Source of the DNA: Aestuariibaculum suncheonense
GTDB lineage: Bacteria > Bacteroidota > Bacteroidia > Flavobacteriales > Flavobacteriaceae
NCBI RefSeq assembly: GCF_014596935.1
Contig: NZ_JACVXC010000002.1
Coordinates: 565,559-629,558 of the forward strand
Direction of reading: 5' to 3'
DNA: 64,000 nt
Position numbers and translations under genes: made by a program. Position 1 is the first letter of the stretch. The number at the start of each line of letters is the position of its first letter. Below are positions 28,071 through 37,970 of the stretch, piece by piece. Under the pieces are notes generated by a model. It worked only from the letters and a program-made list of their open reading frames with translations, had not been told where the DNA came from and ran no database searches.

Positions 28071-28712
28071 TTATTTTTTTCGAGCAATAAATATCATATC
28101 AGTTAGGAAAGTTCCGTCTGGCTCAGGATATTTTTTTCTTTGAAGATCCAGGATTTCAAATTCATATTTTGTTAGAATATTATTTAGAAATTCCGCTTTT
28201 CTATAATAAATATACACTCTATTTTTACCACTAAAACTTGTTAATTCATATCCCGATTTTTCAGGATTATCTTCCATTGTACTTATATATATTACACCTT
28301 TTCTATTCAAGATTTTTGATGAGTCAAGAATGAGTTTTTCACATTCACTATCAGATAAATAAGGCATACAAAACCCGCACATAACAGCATCGAATTTCTT
28401 GTCAATTTTAGAGATTTCTCTACAATCCAATATTTTAAAATCAGCATTTGGATTATTCCTTTTAGATAATTTAACCATATTTGAAGCTAAGTCGACACCT
28501 AATATATTCAAGTCACGTCTCTTATTGAGTAGATATTTCGTTACATTTCCTGGTCCACATGCTATTTCAAGAATATTAGCTTTTAAAGGTTGAATCAATT
28601 CACAAAATTTATCATAAGTATCATTGTACAAATCCATACTCATAAACTTTGCTTGATAATTATCAGCTGACTTATTATAAGTTTCCACAGATTCTCGATT
28701 TCTTTCTATCAT
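28071..28712 (-). CDS. Class I SAM-dependent methyltransferase
   Basis: This 213-residue Rossmann methyltransferase has motif I ILEIACGPGNVTKYLL (about 47-62), motif II acid in ILGVDLASNMVKLSK and motif III DFKILDCREI. It has no signal peptide, so it is cytoplasmic. It stands between the SDR-like gene (104 bp) and the aldolase gene (272 bp), with poor spacing for tight coupling. The substrate is not predictable; it may be a bystander in the catabolic operon. Confidence 0.8.
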   Translation of the reverse strand: MIERNRESVETYNKSADNYQAKFMSMDLYNDTYDKFCELIQPLKANILEIACGPGNVTKYLLNKRRDLNILGVDLASNMVKLSKRNNPNADFKILDCREISKIDKKFDAVMCGFCMPYLSDSECEKLILDSSKILNRKGVIYISTMEDNPEKSGYELTSFSGKNRVYIYYRKAEFLNNILTKYEFEILDLQRKKYPEPDGTFLTDMIFIARKK

Positions 28713-28815
28713 TTCGTTTTCTTTCTAATCTGGTACAAATAAGGTTTTCAATGATATGAATATTTCATATTTACAAATTATAGAAATTACTGCTTTTCTA
28801 TCTCAACTAAAAAAA

Positions 28816-29853
28816 TTAATATTTTCCGTCTCTAACTTCAAAGTGGGTAGGTTTTCCCAATATCTTTTTTTCATCCTCTATCCAGTACCCCGTCCATTTC
28901 AAAAGTTTGTTAATAGACAATTTAGGATTTCCGAATAGATTATGAGCTAGATCTGAGTTATTTAAAAAAGCAGTTTGAGCCTCTTCGCCTACAATTATGG
29001 GCATTATTCCGAAAATTTTCCCGAATTCTTCAGCAATATCCCGAACAGAAAGTGTTTCTTGTCCAGTAATATTTAGAATCTTAGCTGGAGTTTCGGTATA
29101 TTCAAGGGATCTCAGCACCTGATTATTTGCATCACCTTGCCAAATGACATTAAAATAACCCATCGACAAGTCAACTGGAATGCTGTTTTTTACTTTTGTA
29201 GCAATATCTATCAGAACTCCATAACGAGGTTCTACCGCATAATTTAAACGAATAAGAACTACAGGCGTGTTATACTTTTTGCTTCCATACTCAAACATTC
29301 TTTCTCGACCAAGACAGGACTGGGCGTATTCACCTAAAGGCTTTGGGACATCGGTTTCCTTCGACCCACCCGAATCTATGTCCACAAGCGGATATACACA
29401 ACCAGTAGAATAGGCTACAATTTTGGAATCCTTAAAATGTTCAGCTATAAGAGCGGGCAAGTATGAATTCATGGCCCAGGTGAGAGAGGCATTCTCTTCA
29501 GAACCAAATTTCATGCCAGCCAAAAAGAAGACATTCTTTACTTTTGGTAGACTTTCCAGAAAGTCTCTTTCAAGCAGGTCCCCTTGAAATATCTCAATAC
29601 CTAATTCTTCAATATGCTTTTTTTCCTCATCACAACTAAACCTAGAAACCCCAATAATTCTTTTCTTTATTCCAGCCTCGTCACATGCCCGTTTGGCCAT
29701 ATTTGCCAAAGAGGGGCCAATTTTACCAGCTATACCCAGAAACATGATATCACCTTCTAATCTTTTAAACATTTCAACCGTTTCTTCTGCCGGTCTTGAC
29801 AATAATTCTTCCAACTGTTTATCATCTAATATTCTGTTTGGATAATCATTCAT
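28816..29853 (-). CDS. NAD-dependent epimerase/dehydratase-family protein lacking the YxxxK lysine
   Basis: This 345-residue extended-SDR-like protein has a nucleotide-binding segment FLGIAGKIGPSLANMA (a variant glycine pattern) and the STGCVYP serine segment typical of sugar epimerases. At the catalytic position it reads EYAQSCLGRER, where the lysine of YxxxK is Cys. Its start overlaps the M20 hydrolase stop by 8 bp, so the two are translationally coupled. It may bind NAD and act on a sugar acid by another mechanism, or be an epimerase with a shifted general base. Confidence 0.78.
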   Translation of the reverse strand: MNDYPNRILDDKQLEELLSRPAEETVEMFKRLEGDIMFLGIAGKIGPSLANMAKRACDEAGIKKRIIGVSRFSCDEEKKHIEELGIEIFQGDLLERDFLESLPKVKNVFFLAGMKFGSEENASLTWAMNSYLPALIAEHFKDSKIVAYSTGCVYPLVDIDSGGSKETDVPKPLGEYAQSCLGRERMFEYGSKKYNTPVVLIRLNYAVEPRYGVLIDIATKVKNSIPVDLSMGYFNVIWQGDANNQVLRSLEYTETPAKILNITGQETLSVRDIAEEFGKIFGIMPIIVGEEAQTAFLNNSDLAHNLFGNPKLSINKLLKWTGYWIEDEKKILGKPTHFEVRDGKY

Positions 29854-30970
29854 TGTAAAGTCTTTTTAATATTATGTTTTTATATATTTCTACTGCTTTT
29901 TGAAGTTTATCTATATAACAGTATTCATCAGTTTGGTGAGCCATTTCTATCTCCCCTGGTCCAAGGATGATTGTTGGTGCACCGCCATAAGCCTTCTGTA
30001 AAACAGATCCGTCAGTCAAATAAGGTAAGGATTTAGGGAATCCATCAACATTCTTAGAAATTCCACAGGCCTCATATACCATCTTCACAAAAGCCGCATC
30101 TTCATCGGTTGAAATTGCGGGTAAATCGACAAGGATTTCTATAGTAATCTCATCGCCCAAATCTTTCTTTAGATTATGAATGAATTCTTTATGATCTATT
30201 TTGGTAGTTGTCCGAGCATCAATAGTAAAACTAGCAGAATCTGGGACTGAATTTATATTTAATCCGCCAGACATCATACCTACATTAATGGTAGAAAAGC
30301 CCAATAAAGGATCTTTTTCCACGGAAAAATCAAAATGTTCTACTTTGGAAATAGCTCGACAAACCTTATAAATGGCATTATCTCCCAAGTGCGGCATAGA
30401 AGAATGAGCAGTGGTTCCAAATGCTGATAAATTTAAATAAACACCTCCCTTATGTCCAATTCCTGGAACATTACCTGTGGGTTCCCCTACAATTATACCA
30501 CTAGCGCATCCTAAATTTTTATAGTTGGCTACCAAATCCCTGGCCCCGCGACATCCTAATTCTTCTGCTGCTGTAAGAACCAGCCGAACACCGCCCTGAG
30601 GGTATTCATGCTCAAAAGATTCAATAGCAGCAATAACCATAGCGGCCACACCACCTTTCATATCAGTAGATCCTCGACCATAAAGTTTTCCATCTTTAAC
30701 TTCACCACCAAATGGATCAACAGTCCATGGCTTCGCACCTAAAGGAACCGTGTCAAAATGACCACTAAATACAACAGGTGGAGTTTTTGCAGAACATCCT
30801 TTTTCTGCTATAAGATGGACTCGATTTTCTTCAAAGGGTACATATTCAACATTAAATCCGTTTTCTTCAAGTAAACTACCTATGAACTTTGCAGCCAGGT
30901 GTTCATTTCCAGGTGGGTTTACAGTATCAAAAGCAATAAGCTTTTGGGTTAGTGAAACAACATCATACAT
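29846..30970 (-). CDS. M20-family metallohydrolase (ArgE/DapE-type deacylase)
   Basis: This 374-residue protein has the dinuclear zinc set of the M20 family: GHFDTVPLG (first His and Asp), GRGSTDMKGG (bridging Asp), TAAEELGCRG (catalytic Glu pair), VGEPTG and the late MAHQTDEY histidine. A dimerisation domain with GHKGGVYLNLSAFGTTAHSS is in the middle. It removes an acyl group from an amino compound, such as an N-acetyl or N-acyl amino acid or amino sugar. It lies 26 bp after the Nramp-like gene and overlaps the SDR gene. This suggests that the substrate of the operon contains an amide. Confidence 0.88.
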   Translation of the reverse strand: MYDVVSLTQKLIAFDTVNPPGNEHLAAKFIGSLLEENGFNVEYVPFEENRVHLIAEKGCSAKTPPVVFSGHFDTVPLGAKPWTVDPFGGEVKDGKLYGRGSTDMKGGVAAMVIAAIESFEHEYPQGGVRLVLTAAEELGCRGARDLVANYKNLGCASGIIVGEPTGNVPGIGHKGGVYLNLSAFGTTAHSSMPHLGDNAIYKVCRAISKVEHFDFSVEKDPLLGFSTINVGMMSGGLNINSVPDSASFTIDARTTTKIDHKEFIHNLKKDLGDEITIEILVDLPAISTDEDAAFVKMVYEACGISKNVDGFPKSLPYLTDGSVLQKAYGGAPTIILGPGEIEMAHQTDEYCYIDKLQKAVEIYKNIILKRLYNE

Positions 30971-30996
30971 AAATATATTTGATATAATTTAATTCA

Positions 30997-32220
30997 TTAT
31001 GTTGTACTTAAAAATGAAATGAAATTTGAGTACAGATAATAAATAATAATACTAATTAATATAAAACTCAACATGGCCAATATATTTTGCCATGTTGAGT
31101 TTCGAAAATTGCCCATGATTTGTTTATTATTAAGGATCAAATACATTCCCACTGCAATTAAGGGAACAACTACTAAAGTTGTTGCCTGTGCAACTATTAA
31201 TGCATATATGACATTCCCTTGAAAAAAAACAGCAATCAACATTCCCAATACAAGAATTATAGTGGTTAAAATTTTTGGTATTCTTTCATTCATAGAACGT
31301 CCCAAACCTAGGCCATCTGATAAAAGACCTCCACCAATTACTGCGTTGACCATTAGTGAAGAAAAAGCAGCAGCGCATAATCCAAAACTAAAAACAATCA
31401 TGGCATAATTTCCAAACAAAGCTTCTAACTGAAGTGCCATATCCGCAGCTGAATTTACTGTAACACCTATTGGATAAAGTGCCGCCGCCGACGTTATTAT
31501 TATCAATATAGAAATAAGAGCTAAAAAGAAAATTCCCATATAACTATCGTTTAATGCTCTATTTAAATTTGAAATCTTCCATCCTTTATCTTGGACCAAA
31601 TAAGATTGATAGATAGCTCCATTCAATGCAAAAGTAGTAGCGATTAAGGCAGCAACTATATTCAGATTTTTTGCATTTAGAGATATTGGTAAAAAACCTT
31701 TTGCGACTTGTTCCACATCTGGTTTTACAACCAATATGTTAATAAAGAAGGCTAGAATCATTATCATTACCAATATCATCATTAATTTTTCTAGTGCTTT
31801 ATAAAGGTTTTTAGCCCAAAAAAGCAATATTATTGCCGAAAAAGTAAAAACAACAGGCCAGACACGCTCATCGATTCCAGTAATTCCCTCCATTCCAATT
31901 CCGATTCCAAGATTATTTCCAAATTGAAAACAGGCAGCTGAAATGAAGGCAGACACTCCTATTAATACTGAAAACCATCGACCATACGTTTGAGCAATTG
32001 CATGGAGAATCGATTGACTATTTGTTATTCCAAACCTTACGGCCATAGATACGTAAATAATCATAGATAAGGAAGCAGGTATAATTACCCAAAGGAAACT
32101 ATACCCCACTTCAGATCCAATTCTCGAAGCTACTGCAATACTACCAGGCCCCAAGACAACCGACGCAATAATAATACCTGGCCCTAATGATTTTATCACT
32201 TTTTTTATCTTATCAAACAT
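30997..32220 (-). CDS. Nramp-related membrane transporter without the metal-binding motifs
   Basis: This 407-residue protein has about eleven transmembrane helices. The opening GPGIIIASVVLGPGSIAVAS corresponds to Nramp TM1, but the metal-binding DPGN is GPGS. TM6 reads TTFALNGAIYQSYLVQDKGW where Nramps have MPHN. Both divalent-metal ligands are therefore missing. It is the first gene of the catabolic operon, upstream of an M20 hydrolase and an SDR-like protein, so a solute-uptake role for a sugar acid or amino-acid-like compound is more likely than metal transport. This role is inference. Confidence 0.82.
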   Translation of the reverse strand: MFDKIKKVIKSLGPGIIIASVVLGPGSIAVASRIGSEVGYSFLWVIIPASLSMIIYVSMAVRFGITNSQSILHAIAQTYGRWFSVLIGVSAFISAACFQFGNNLGIGIGMEGITGIDERVWPVVFTFSAIILLFWAKNLYKALEKLMMILVMIMILAFFINILVVKPDVEQVAKGFLPISLNAKNLNIVAALIATTFALNGAIYQSYLVQDKGWKISNLNRALNDSYMGIFFLALISILIIITSAAALYPIGVTVNSAADMALQLEALFGNYAMIVFSFGLCAAAFSSLMVNAVIGGGLLSDGLGLGRSMNERIPKILTTIILVLGMLIAVFFQGNVIYALIVAQATTLVVVPLIAVGMYLILNNKQIMGNFRNSTWQNILAMLSFILISIIIYYLYSNFISFLSTT

Positions 32221-32433
32221 ACTCTAGATTCGTACTTGGTAAATTTCTAATTCGTTAGTTTAGCTATCAATTCAAGCGCTTTCCTTTTCATTGAAAAAAA
32301 CTCTATAATGCTTATTTCCAAAGGTTATCAAATCCTTAAAAAATTTCATGGAATCGACGATTCATAGTTTACCTCCTTTTTTGATGTGCCAACCTACCTA
32401 TTATTGTGATTTTCGCTTTGTCATATTTAGCGT

Positions 32434-34161
32434 TTACTCACCCCAACCCGGATTCTGTATCAGATTATCTTTGTTTAATTCTATTTGAGCCTTTGATATT
32501 GGAAGCAAATAATCACGACTAACATCAAACAAATAACCATTAGGAATTTGATTCTTGTAAGGATCAAGAAAACCATTCTGATCAACAGGGTAAATGTTTC
32601 TCACAAGCTGAGAAGCTAAAAATCCTTTGGGTCTCTCACCAACAATCAGCTCATCGGCAGCAGCCCATCTTCTTATATCAAAAAATCGCAGCCCTTCAAG
32701 AGCAAGTTCAACACGTCTCTCACGTCTAACTTCGTTAATTATTGGAGAGAGCGTAGGAAAATCCCATTGTGGATCTTGAACGATACTTCCAAGGACTAGG
32801 TTCGGCATACCCACTCTTTCTCTTAGTTTATTAATTGAGATATCAAGATCAGCTTGGGTAATGATGCCTAATTGAGCCTTGGCTTCAGCATAATTAAGTA
32901 ACACTTCGGCATATCTGTATATAATACCCGGAGTATCCTCATACTGTGGCACATGATAAACAACTTCTGGATTATAACCCTTCTTAATAACATAGCCACC
33001 AGGACAATTTAAATCTACCCTAGTATTTAGGTTGTCGTAAACTTCATTATAATAGCTAATTGATCCATCCCCGTAAATTTTCCACACATCGTCAGGTATG
33101 GCTATTGTTTGAGTAAATCTCGGATCTCGATTCTGAGTTTCGGTTACGATTGAAGTATACCCTTGAAAAAGATTATTATTCGCTATTGGGTTACCATCTA
33201 TACAGAGATATGAATCAGCCAATGATTTAGATAAGGAGTTTTCATAAGGAAACTGCATCCTGTAGTTTGGCTCTCGTCGAAAAACTAAATCGCCCTGTCC
33301 CAATTCAGTATTGAATTCTTGCCAAAACATTACTTCTTGATTGGAAGAATAATCTCTTAATTTAAAAAGGTTATAATAATCTGAGGTAGGATTGCCTGTT
33401 GAATATATATCGTACAAACCAGATTCTATAATTGCTGTAGTAGCCTCAACTACTTTACTGTAATATTTTTCGGGCTGAGGATTAACCACGCCAAAAGCTG
33501 TGTTGGCATGATACTCTTCCCATGAACCTTCAAAAAGAGCGACTCTACTTTGAAGCATTAGAGCCATCCATTTATTTATTCGAGAAGCACCATTTGTTTT
33601 GCTATCTGTAAGATAAGTTGCAGCCTTATCCAGTGTTGCAATAATACTATCTGTCACGACATTTCTAGGGTCTCTCGCCTTATATAACTCAGGTGAATCC
33701 GTATTCAAGGTATTTGTTAACCATTGAATATCTCCGTATCTATCTAAAAGATTAAAATAAATTAAAGCTTTGAAAAAAAGAGCTTCTCCTAAATACTGCT
33801 TATACTCTTCAAGGTCGTGATTTTCTTTAACTCGAGCATAATTATCAAGAAAAAAATTAACACTTCTAACACCAGAAAAATCGATACTCCTAGCATCATC
33901 AAGATTTAAGGCACCTTGCAATCGAATATCGGCTGTTATGTCAATGGAATTATCGGAATCAAAATCTCTTCCAAAAGCAGGAGATATAGGGAAATTTTCA
34001 CTAGTGTAAAATTGATTGACGTAGGTCTCTAAATCTCTTGGACTTCTGAAAAAATCCTCAGATCCAACCTGGTCTAATGGGTGTTTATCTAAAAAATCCT
34101 TTTCACACGTATATAAGATCATACCTAATATAATACAACCTATAATTTTTATGATTTTCAT
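32434..34161 (-). CDS. SusD/RagB-family outer membrane lipoprotein
   Basis: This 575-residue protein has a short lipoprotein signal (IIGCIILGMILYTC, lipid Cys at about 19) followed by EKDFLDKHPLDQVGSEDFF. The RagB/SusD domain covers the rest, ending with VRRERRVELALEGLRFFDIR and NPGWGE. It lies 23 bp after the SusC gene and forms the glycan-binding lid of that transporter. The 213-bp gap to the Nramp-like gene could carry a promoter or be read through. Confidence 0.94.
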   Translation of the reverse strand: MKIIKIIGCIILGMILYTCEKDFLDKHPLDQVGSEDFFRSPRDLETYVNQFYTSENFPISPAFGRDFDSDNSIDITADIRLQGALNLDDARSIDFSGVRSVNFFLDNYARVKENHDLEEYKQYLGEALFFKALIYFNLLDRYGDIQWLTNTLNTDSPELYKARDPRNVVTDSIIATLDKAATYLTDSKTNGASRINKWMALMLQSRVALFEGSWEEYHANTAFGVVNPQPEKYYSKVVEATTAIIESGLYDIYSTGNPTSDYYNLFKLRDYSSNQEVMFWQEFNTELGQGDLVFRREPNYRMQFPYENSLSKSLADSYLCIDGNPIANNNLFQGYTSIVTETQNRDPRFTQTIAIPDDVWKIYGDGSISYYNEVYDNLNTRVDLNCPGGYVIKKGYNPEVVYHVPQYEDTPGIIYRYAEVLLNYAEAKAQLGIITQADLDISINKLRERVGMPNLVLGSIVQDPQWDFPTLSPIINEVRRERRVELALEGLRFFDIRRWAAADELIVGERPKGFLASQLVRNIYPVDQNGFLDPYKNQIPNGYLFDVSRDYLLPISKAQIELNKDNLIQNPGWGE

Positions 34162-34184
34162 AATTTCTTCTTTTAAGTATTAAG

Positions 34185-37100
34185 TTAAAAATTTAGGTTT
34201 AAACCTAATGTAAAGGTTCTTGAAATTGGATATCCCCCACCAGTAACACCAGCCGTCAAACCTTGTTCTGGGTCAATAGCCTTAGGTAATTTTGTAAAAG
34301 TTAACAGATTACCTCCTGTAAAGAAAATTCTCGCCTTAACAAAATCAGTTGGAACTGTATAACCAATTTGAACAGTCTTAAGTCGGAAATAAGCTGCGTT
34401 TAATAGGTAGCCTGTTTGAACTCGCCTATTTTTAACACTTTCGGTACTAAAATATGGTTTTGGAAGATAAGCATCTGTATTAGGACCAAGCATATTGGTC
34501 TCATCTGCTGGTCTCCAGTAATCTAATGCTGGTGTGCCTTTAAACACCGCACTTTCTGTCCAGGAAGTAGCTAATCCCCAAAAGGTGTTCATACGATCAT
34601 ATGGATAAAAATCACGTTTACCCACACCCATCCATTGCATTGCAAAGTCTAAATTTTTCCATTTAAAGCCACCATTCACCCCATAATTATATCTGGGTTG
34701 TGAATTTCCAATAATACTTAAATCGCCGTGATCGTCAAGGGTTCTTGCTCCATAGGATACTTTACCATCTCCATTAAGATCCTTGTATTTTATATCACCT
34801 GGTCCCCATCTTGGATGAAAGGCTGATTGATCTGGCATTTCTTCAGTTGGAGATTGGATAATTTTATCGGTAGTTAATCCCCACATTTCTCCAACCACTT
34901 TACCGCTGTACCAAGTACTTATTAGTCCGTTATCATTTTTATACTTGGTAATAATTGATTTATTATCACCTAAGGTAACCTGTGCATGATACGAAAAGTT
35001 GTCTGAAAGTCTATCTTTCCATCCCAAAATAACCTCAAATCCTTTGGTTTCTAAGGAAGCGTTATTTGCTAATGGTGTATTTGCACCTAAGGTATAAGGA
35101 AGGGTTTCCTGTGGCCCAAACATGTCTGTTGTTTTTCTATTGAACACTTCAACAGTCAAGTTTAAGCGGTTATTGAGAAAGGCAGCATCAATACCAAGAT
35201 TGGCGCTAGTTATTGTTTCCCAAGTTAACCCACTACTTAATAGATTAGGCGCATCCGCATATGGTGGTCGTGCACCCGCAATAATCCATGGCGTTTGAAT
35301 ATTAATAGGTATACTTGAGGAATGTAAATAATTATCAACATTTTGATTTCCCAATTGTCCATAAGAGGCTCTAACTTTAAAACTGTTGACATAAGTTTTA
35401 ATAGGTTCCCAAAAACTTTCTTTAGAAATAACATACCCGGCAGAAACGGATGGAAAAAATCCCCATCTAGAATCTTTAGCGAATTTTGATGAACCATTAT
35501 ATCGTCCACTAACTTCCAATAAATATTTTTCCTGATAATTATAATTGAATCTACCAAAAACCCCCATAGTTGACCAAGACCATATTGTATCATCAACTAC
35601 AACTGCTCCTAGTGCCGTACTTAAAGAAGGAATTTGATCTGTTATTAAATTTTCTGCTCTTGCGTATTGCTGATAAAAATTCTTTTCCTCCTGTTCATAT
35701 CCAGCCAATATATTGAAGTTATGATCACCTAAACCTTTTTCATAGGTACTAACCATATTGAACAAGGAATAAGGAGCATCAGTCATTGTAGATGCATAAG
35801 AAGAAATAGGTTTACCTACGTTACCAAATTCACCATTTCCAAGTTTCACCATTACAGGTTTTGGATTAGATTCTCTCCTACCTGTTTTAAAATTGTAATT
35901 GTAAGAAAATCTCGTCTTCCAACCCGTAACCGGCTCAATTTCTGCCTTTAGTGTAACCAGTAAATCATTGTCAACGGAAATATCTCTACCCGCACTTTCG
36001 ATGTTTCTATATATTGGATTTGCTATACTCCCGTCAATATTATAAAGTACCGTGTTGGGAGCAAAGTGATTAAGTGCTAGAGTGAAAAAATTTTCTCTTT
36101 CTACAGTAGTTATTCCTTGAGGATAATCTCTTCTGGAATTGGCATACTTTGTACTTAAACCAAAAGTAAGCCAATCTGTTGCTTTAGTATCTATATTAGA
36201 AAGAATATCGTACCTTTTATACTCATCGTAACCAACCGCATAATAACCTTCTTCATCAAAGTAGCCCATAGACACATAAAACTGCGTCTTTTCATTTCCT
36301 CCACTCACATGCACATTATGCTTTGTATCAACCTTAGCGTCTTTTAAAAGCAAATGCGTATAATCATAATTAGCATTTCCTAATCTTCTTGTAGCCCAGA
36401 TGGAGTTTGGTGGATTATTAGGATCATATTCATCAGTAATTGTTCCTGCAATATATCCCTTCATTCGTTCTACCAGTTCATCAGAATATACAGGAGGTCT
36501 TCCTGCATTTGCTGATGCTTGGTTATATGCTGTAGCGTAAACCACTGAACTCTCCATGTGAGGAATCCCCAATTTTGTACCAATTACCATATTCGTATTG
36601 TATTGTACAGAGACCTTCCCATCAGTTTTACCTTTCTTTGTGGTTATTAAAACAACACCAAAAGGAGCTCGCGCACCGTAAATAGCAGAAGCACTAGCAT
36701 CTTTTAAAACCGACACACTTTCAATGTTCTGAGGATCTAAATTATCTATATCCATTTCTACTCCATCAACTAAAATTAAAGGAGAATCATTACCACTTAG
36801 TGAACCCAACCCCCTAATACTCCAAGATCTTCTTGCTCCAGGTTCACCACCCAATGGCCCGCCCACATTGATACTAAGGTTTGGCGAGATACCAGCCAAA
36901 GCTGCCCCAACATTGGGTAAAGGCTGATTTGATAATTCTTCCCCTGAAACTGTAGCAACAGCCCCAGTTAAATTCTGCTTTTTTTGCGTGCCATAGCCTA
37001 CTACTACTACTTCTTCTAAAGCAGCTGTATCTGTTTCTAAAACGATATTTATATTATTAAGTCCTTTAACTTCTATTTTCTGGGTAGCATATCCTACATA

Positions 37101-37664
37101 ACTTACTACTAAAACGGCATCTTTAGAAACTTTTATGGAGTAATTCCCATCAAAATCAGTACTTGTTCCATTTTGAGTTCCATTTTCCATAATATTAACC
37201 CCTGGAATAGGCATGCCAGTACCGGTTTCGCTTATAATTCCAGAAACTAAGATTGTTTCTTGGATTGTTTTTAAATCAATAACCTCAGCCTTTCCCGAAA
37301 GTTTTTTCACAAGAACTTGTCTATCAGAAATTTCATAAATTAGGTTTGTATTTAAAAAAGCACGTCGTAAAATTTCATCCAGCGATGACTCTTTTAGACT
37401 CACTGAAATCTTTACATTATCATTTAATACGTCTTCTTTATACAAAAAAATGTATTCGGTTTTTCGCTGAATTTCTTTAAAAAACTCGACCAAGGTTACA
37501 TCCTTAATATCGATATCTATTTTTTCCTGAGCATATAAAGAGGGTATATAGGCCTCAACAATATTAGGCCCCAATAAGATAATTAACACACAAACGGTGT
37601 TGAATAAATTCCGTGAAAAGTTATTGAAATCATAACAAAGCCTCAATCTTTTATTTTTATTCAT
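34185..37664 (-). CDS. SusC/RagA-family TonB-linked transporter with STN domain
   Basis: This 1159-residue receptor has a signal region (to about residue 45), an STN domain (KIDIDIKDVTLVEFFKEI, then EISDRQVLVKK, about 49-118), a carboxypeptidase-like domain (VSGIISETGTGMPIPGVNI), a plug (EEVVVVGYGTQKKQNLTGAV) and a barrel ending LGLNLNF. It pairs with the SusD encoded downstream for oligosaccharide import. The STN domain implies signalling to a FecR, but the FecR gene directly upstream is dead (37761-37970). The live FecR at 43097 is the nearest candidate partner. Confidence 0.95.
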   Translation of the reverse strand: MNKNKRLRLCYDFNNFSRNLFNTVCVLIILLGPNIVEAYIPSLYAQEKIDIDIKDVTLVEFFKEIQRKTEYIFLYKEDVLNDNVKISVSLKESSLDEILRRAFLNTNLIYEISDRQVLVKKLSGKAEVIDLKTIQETILVSGIISETGTGMPIPGVNIMENGTQNGTSTDFDGNYSIKVSKDAVLVVSYVGYATQKIEVKGLNNINIVLETDTAALEEVVVVGYGTQKKQNLTGAVATVSGEELSNQPLPNVGAALAGISPNLSINVGGPLGGEPGARRSWSIRGLGSLSGNDSPLILVDGVEMDIDNLDPQNIESVSVLKDASASAIYGARAPFGVVLITTKKGKTDGKVSVQYNTNMVIGTKLGIPHMESSVVYATAYNQASANAGRPPVYSDELVERMKGYIAGTITDEYDPNNPPNSIWATRRLGNANYDYTHLLLKDAKVDTKHNVHVSGGNEKTQFYVSMGYFDEEGYYAVGYDEYKRYDILSNIDTKATDWLTFGLSTKYANSRRDYPQGITTVERENFFTLALNHFAPNTVLYNIDGSIANPIYRNIESAGRDISVDNDLLVTLKAEIEPVTGWKTRFSYNYNFKTGRRESNPKPVMVKLGNGEFGNVGKPISSYASTMTDAPYSLFNMVSTYEKGLGDHNFNILAGYEQEEKNFYQQYARAENLITDQIPSLSTALGAVVVDDTIWSWSTMGVFGRFNYNYQEKYLLEVSGRYNGSSKFAKDSRWGFFPSVSAGYVISKESFWEPIKTYVNSFKVRASYGQLGNQNVDNYLHSSSIPINIQTPWIIAGARPPYADAPNLLSSGLTWETITSANLGIDAAFLNNRLNLTVEVFNRKTTDMFGPQETLPYTLGANTPLANNASLETKGFEVILGWKDRLSDNFSYHAQVTLGDNKSIITKYKNDNGLISTWYSGKVVGEMWGLTTDKIIQSPTEEMPDQSAFHPRWGPGDIKYKDLNGDGKVSYGARTLDDHGDLSIIGNSQPRYNYGVNGGFKWKNLDFAMQWMGVGKRDFYPYDRMNTFWGLATSWTESAVFKGTPALDYWRPADETNMLGPNTDAYLPKPYFSTESVKNRRVQTGYLLNAAYFRLKTVQIGYTVPTDFVKARIFFTGGNLLTFTKLPKAIDPEQGLTAGVTGGGYPISRTFTLGLNLNF

Positions 37665-37760
37665 AATTTAATTTTTCGTTGGTTTTTTTGCTTTAAAAAG
37701 TTAATTTGATTGACGGGTCCAAAGAATACTATTGCATCCTCTAGCTTTTAATACTGTTAT

Positions 37761-37970
37761 TTAATCCATATTTTCTATTTTATTAATTAATATTGATCCG
37801 TTTTCATTCAAGTCATATTTACTATCTATAGATTTCTAAAATGTTTTAAATGCATCTTCAACAGAGCCCTTTAAATTAAGACAACCTGAAAATGTTTAAT
37901 TGTCAATTTCTACATTCTCATAGGTTATAATAACATTATAATATCCGTCCAACCATTTCATAATGTGTTT
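37761..37970 (-). pseudogene. FecR C-terminal (DUF4974) remnant
   Basis: The minus strand encodes KHIMKWLDGYYNVIITYE, a stop, then TFSGCLNLKGSVEDAFKTF, a stop, then KSIDSKYDLNENGSILINKI and a final stop. This matches the FecR C-terminal pattern (WY.V...YE....FSG.L....S.E..L). Two internal stops show decay, and no N-terminal FecR part or sigma gene is found in the 230 bp upstream. The relic sits where a live FecR gene would precede SusC. Confidence 0.75.

Noticed and set aside
35237-35596. 119-codon open frame inside the island SusC gene
   Set aside because: A shadow frame in the same strand of a strongly supported receptor gene.
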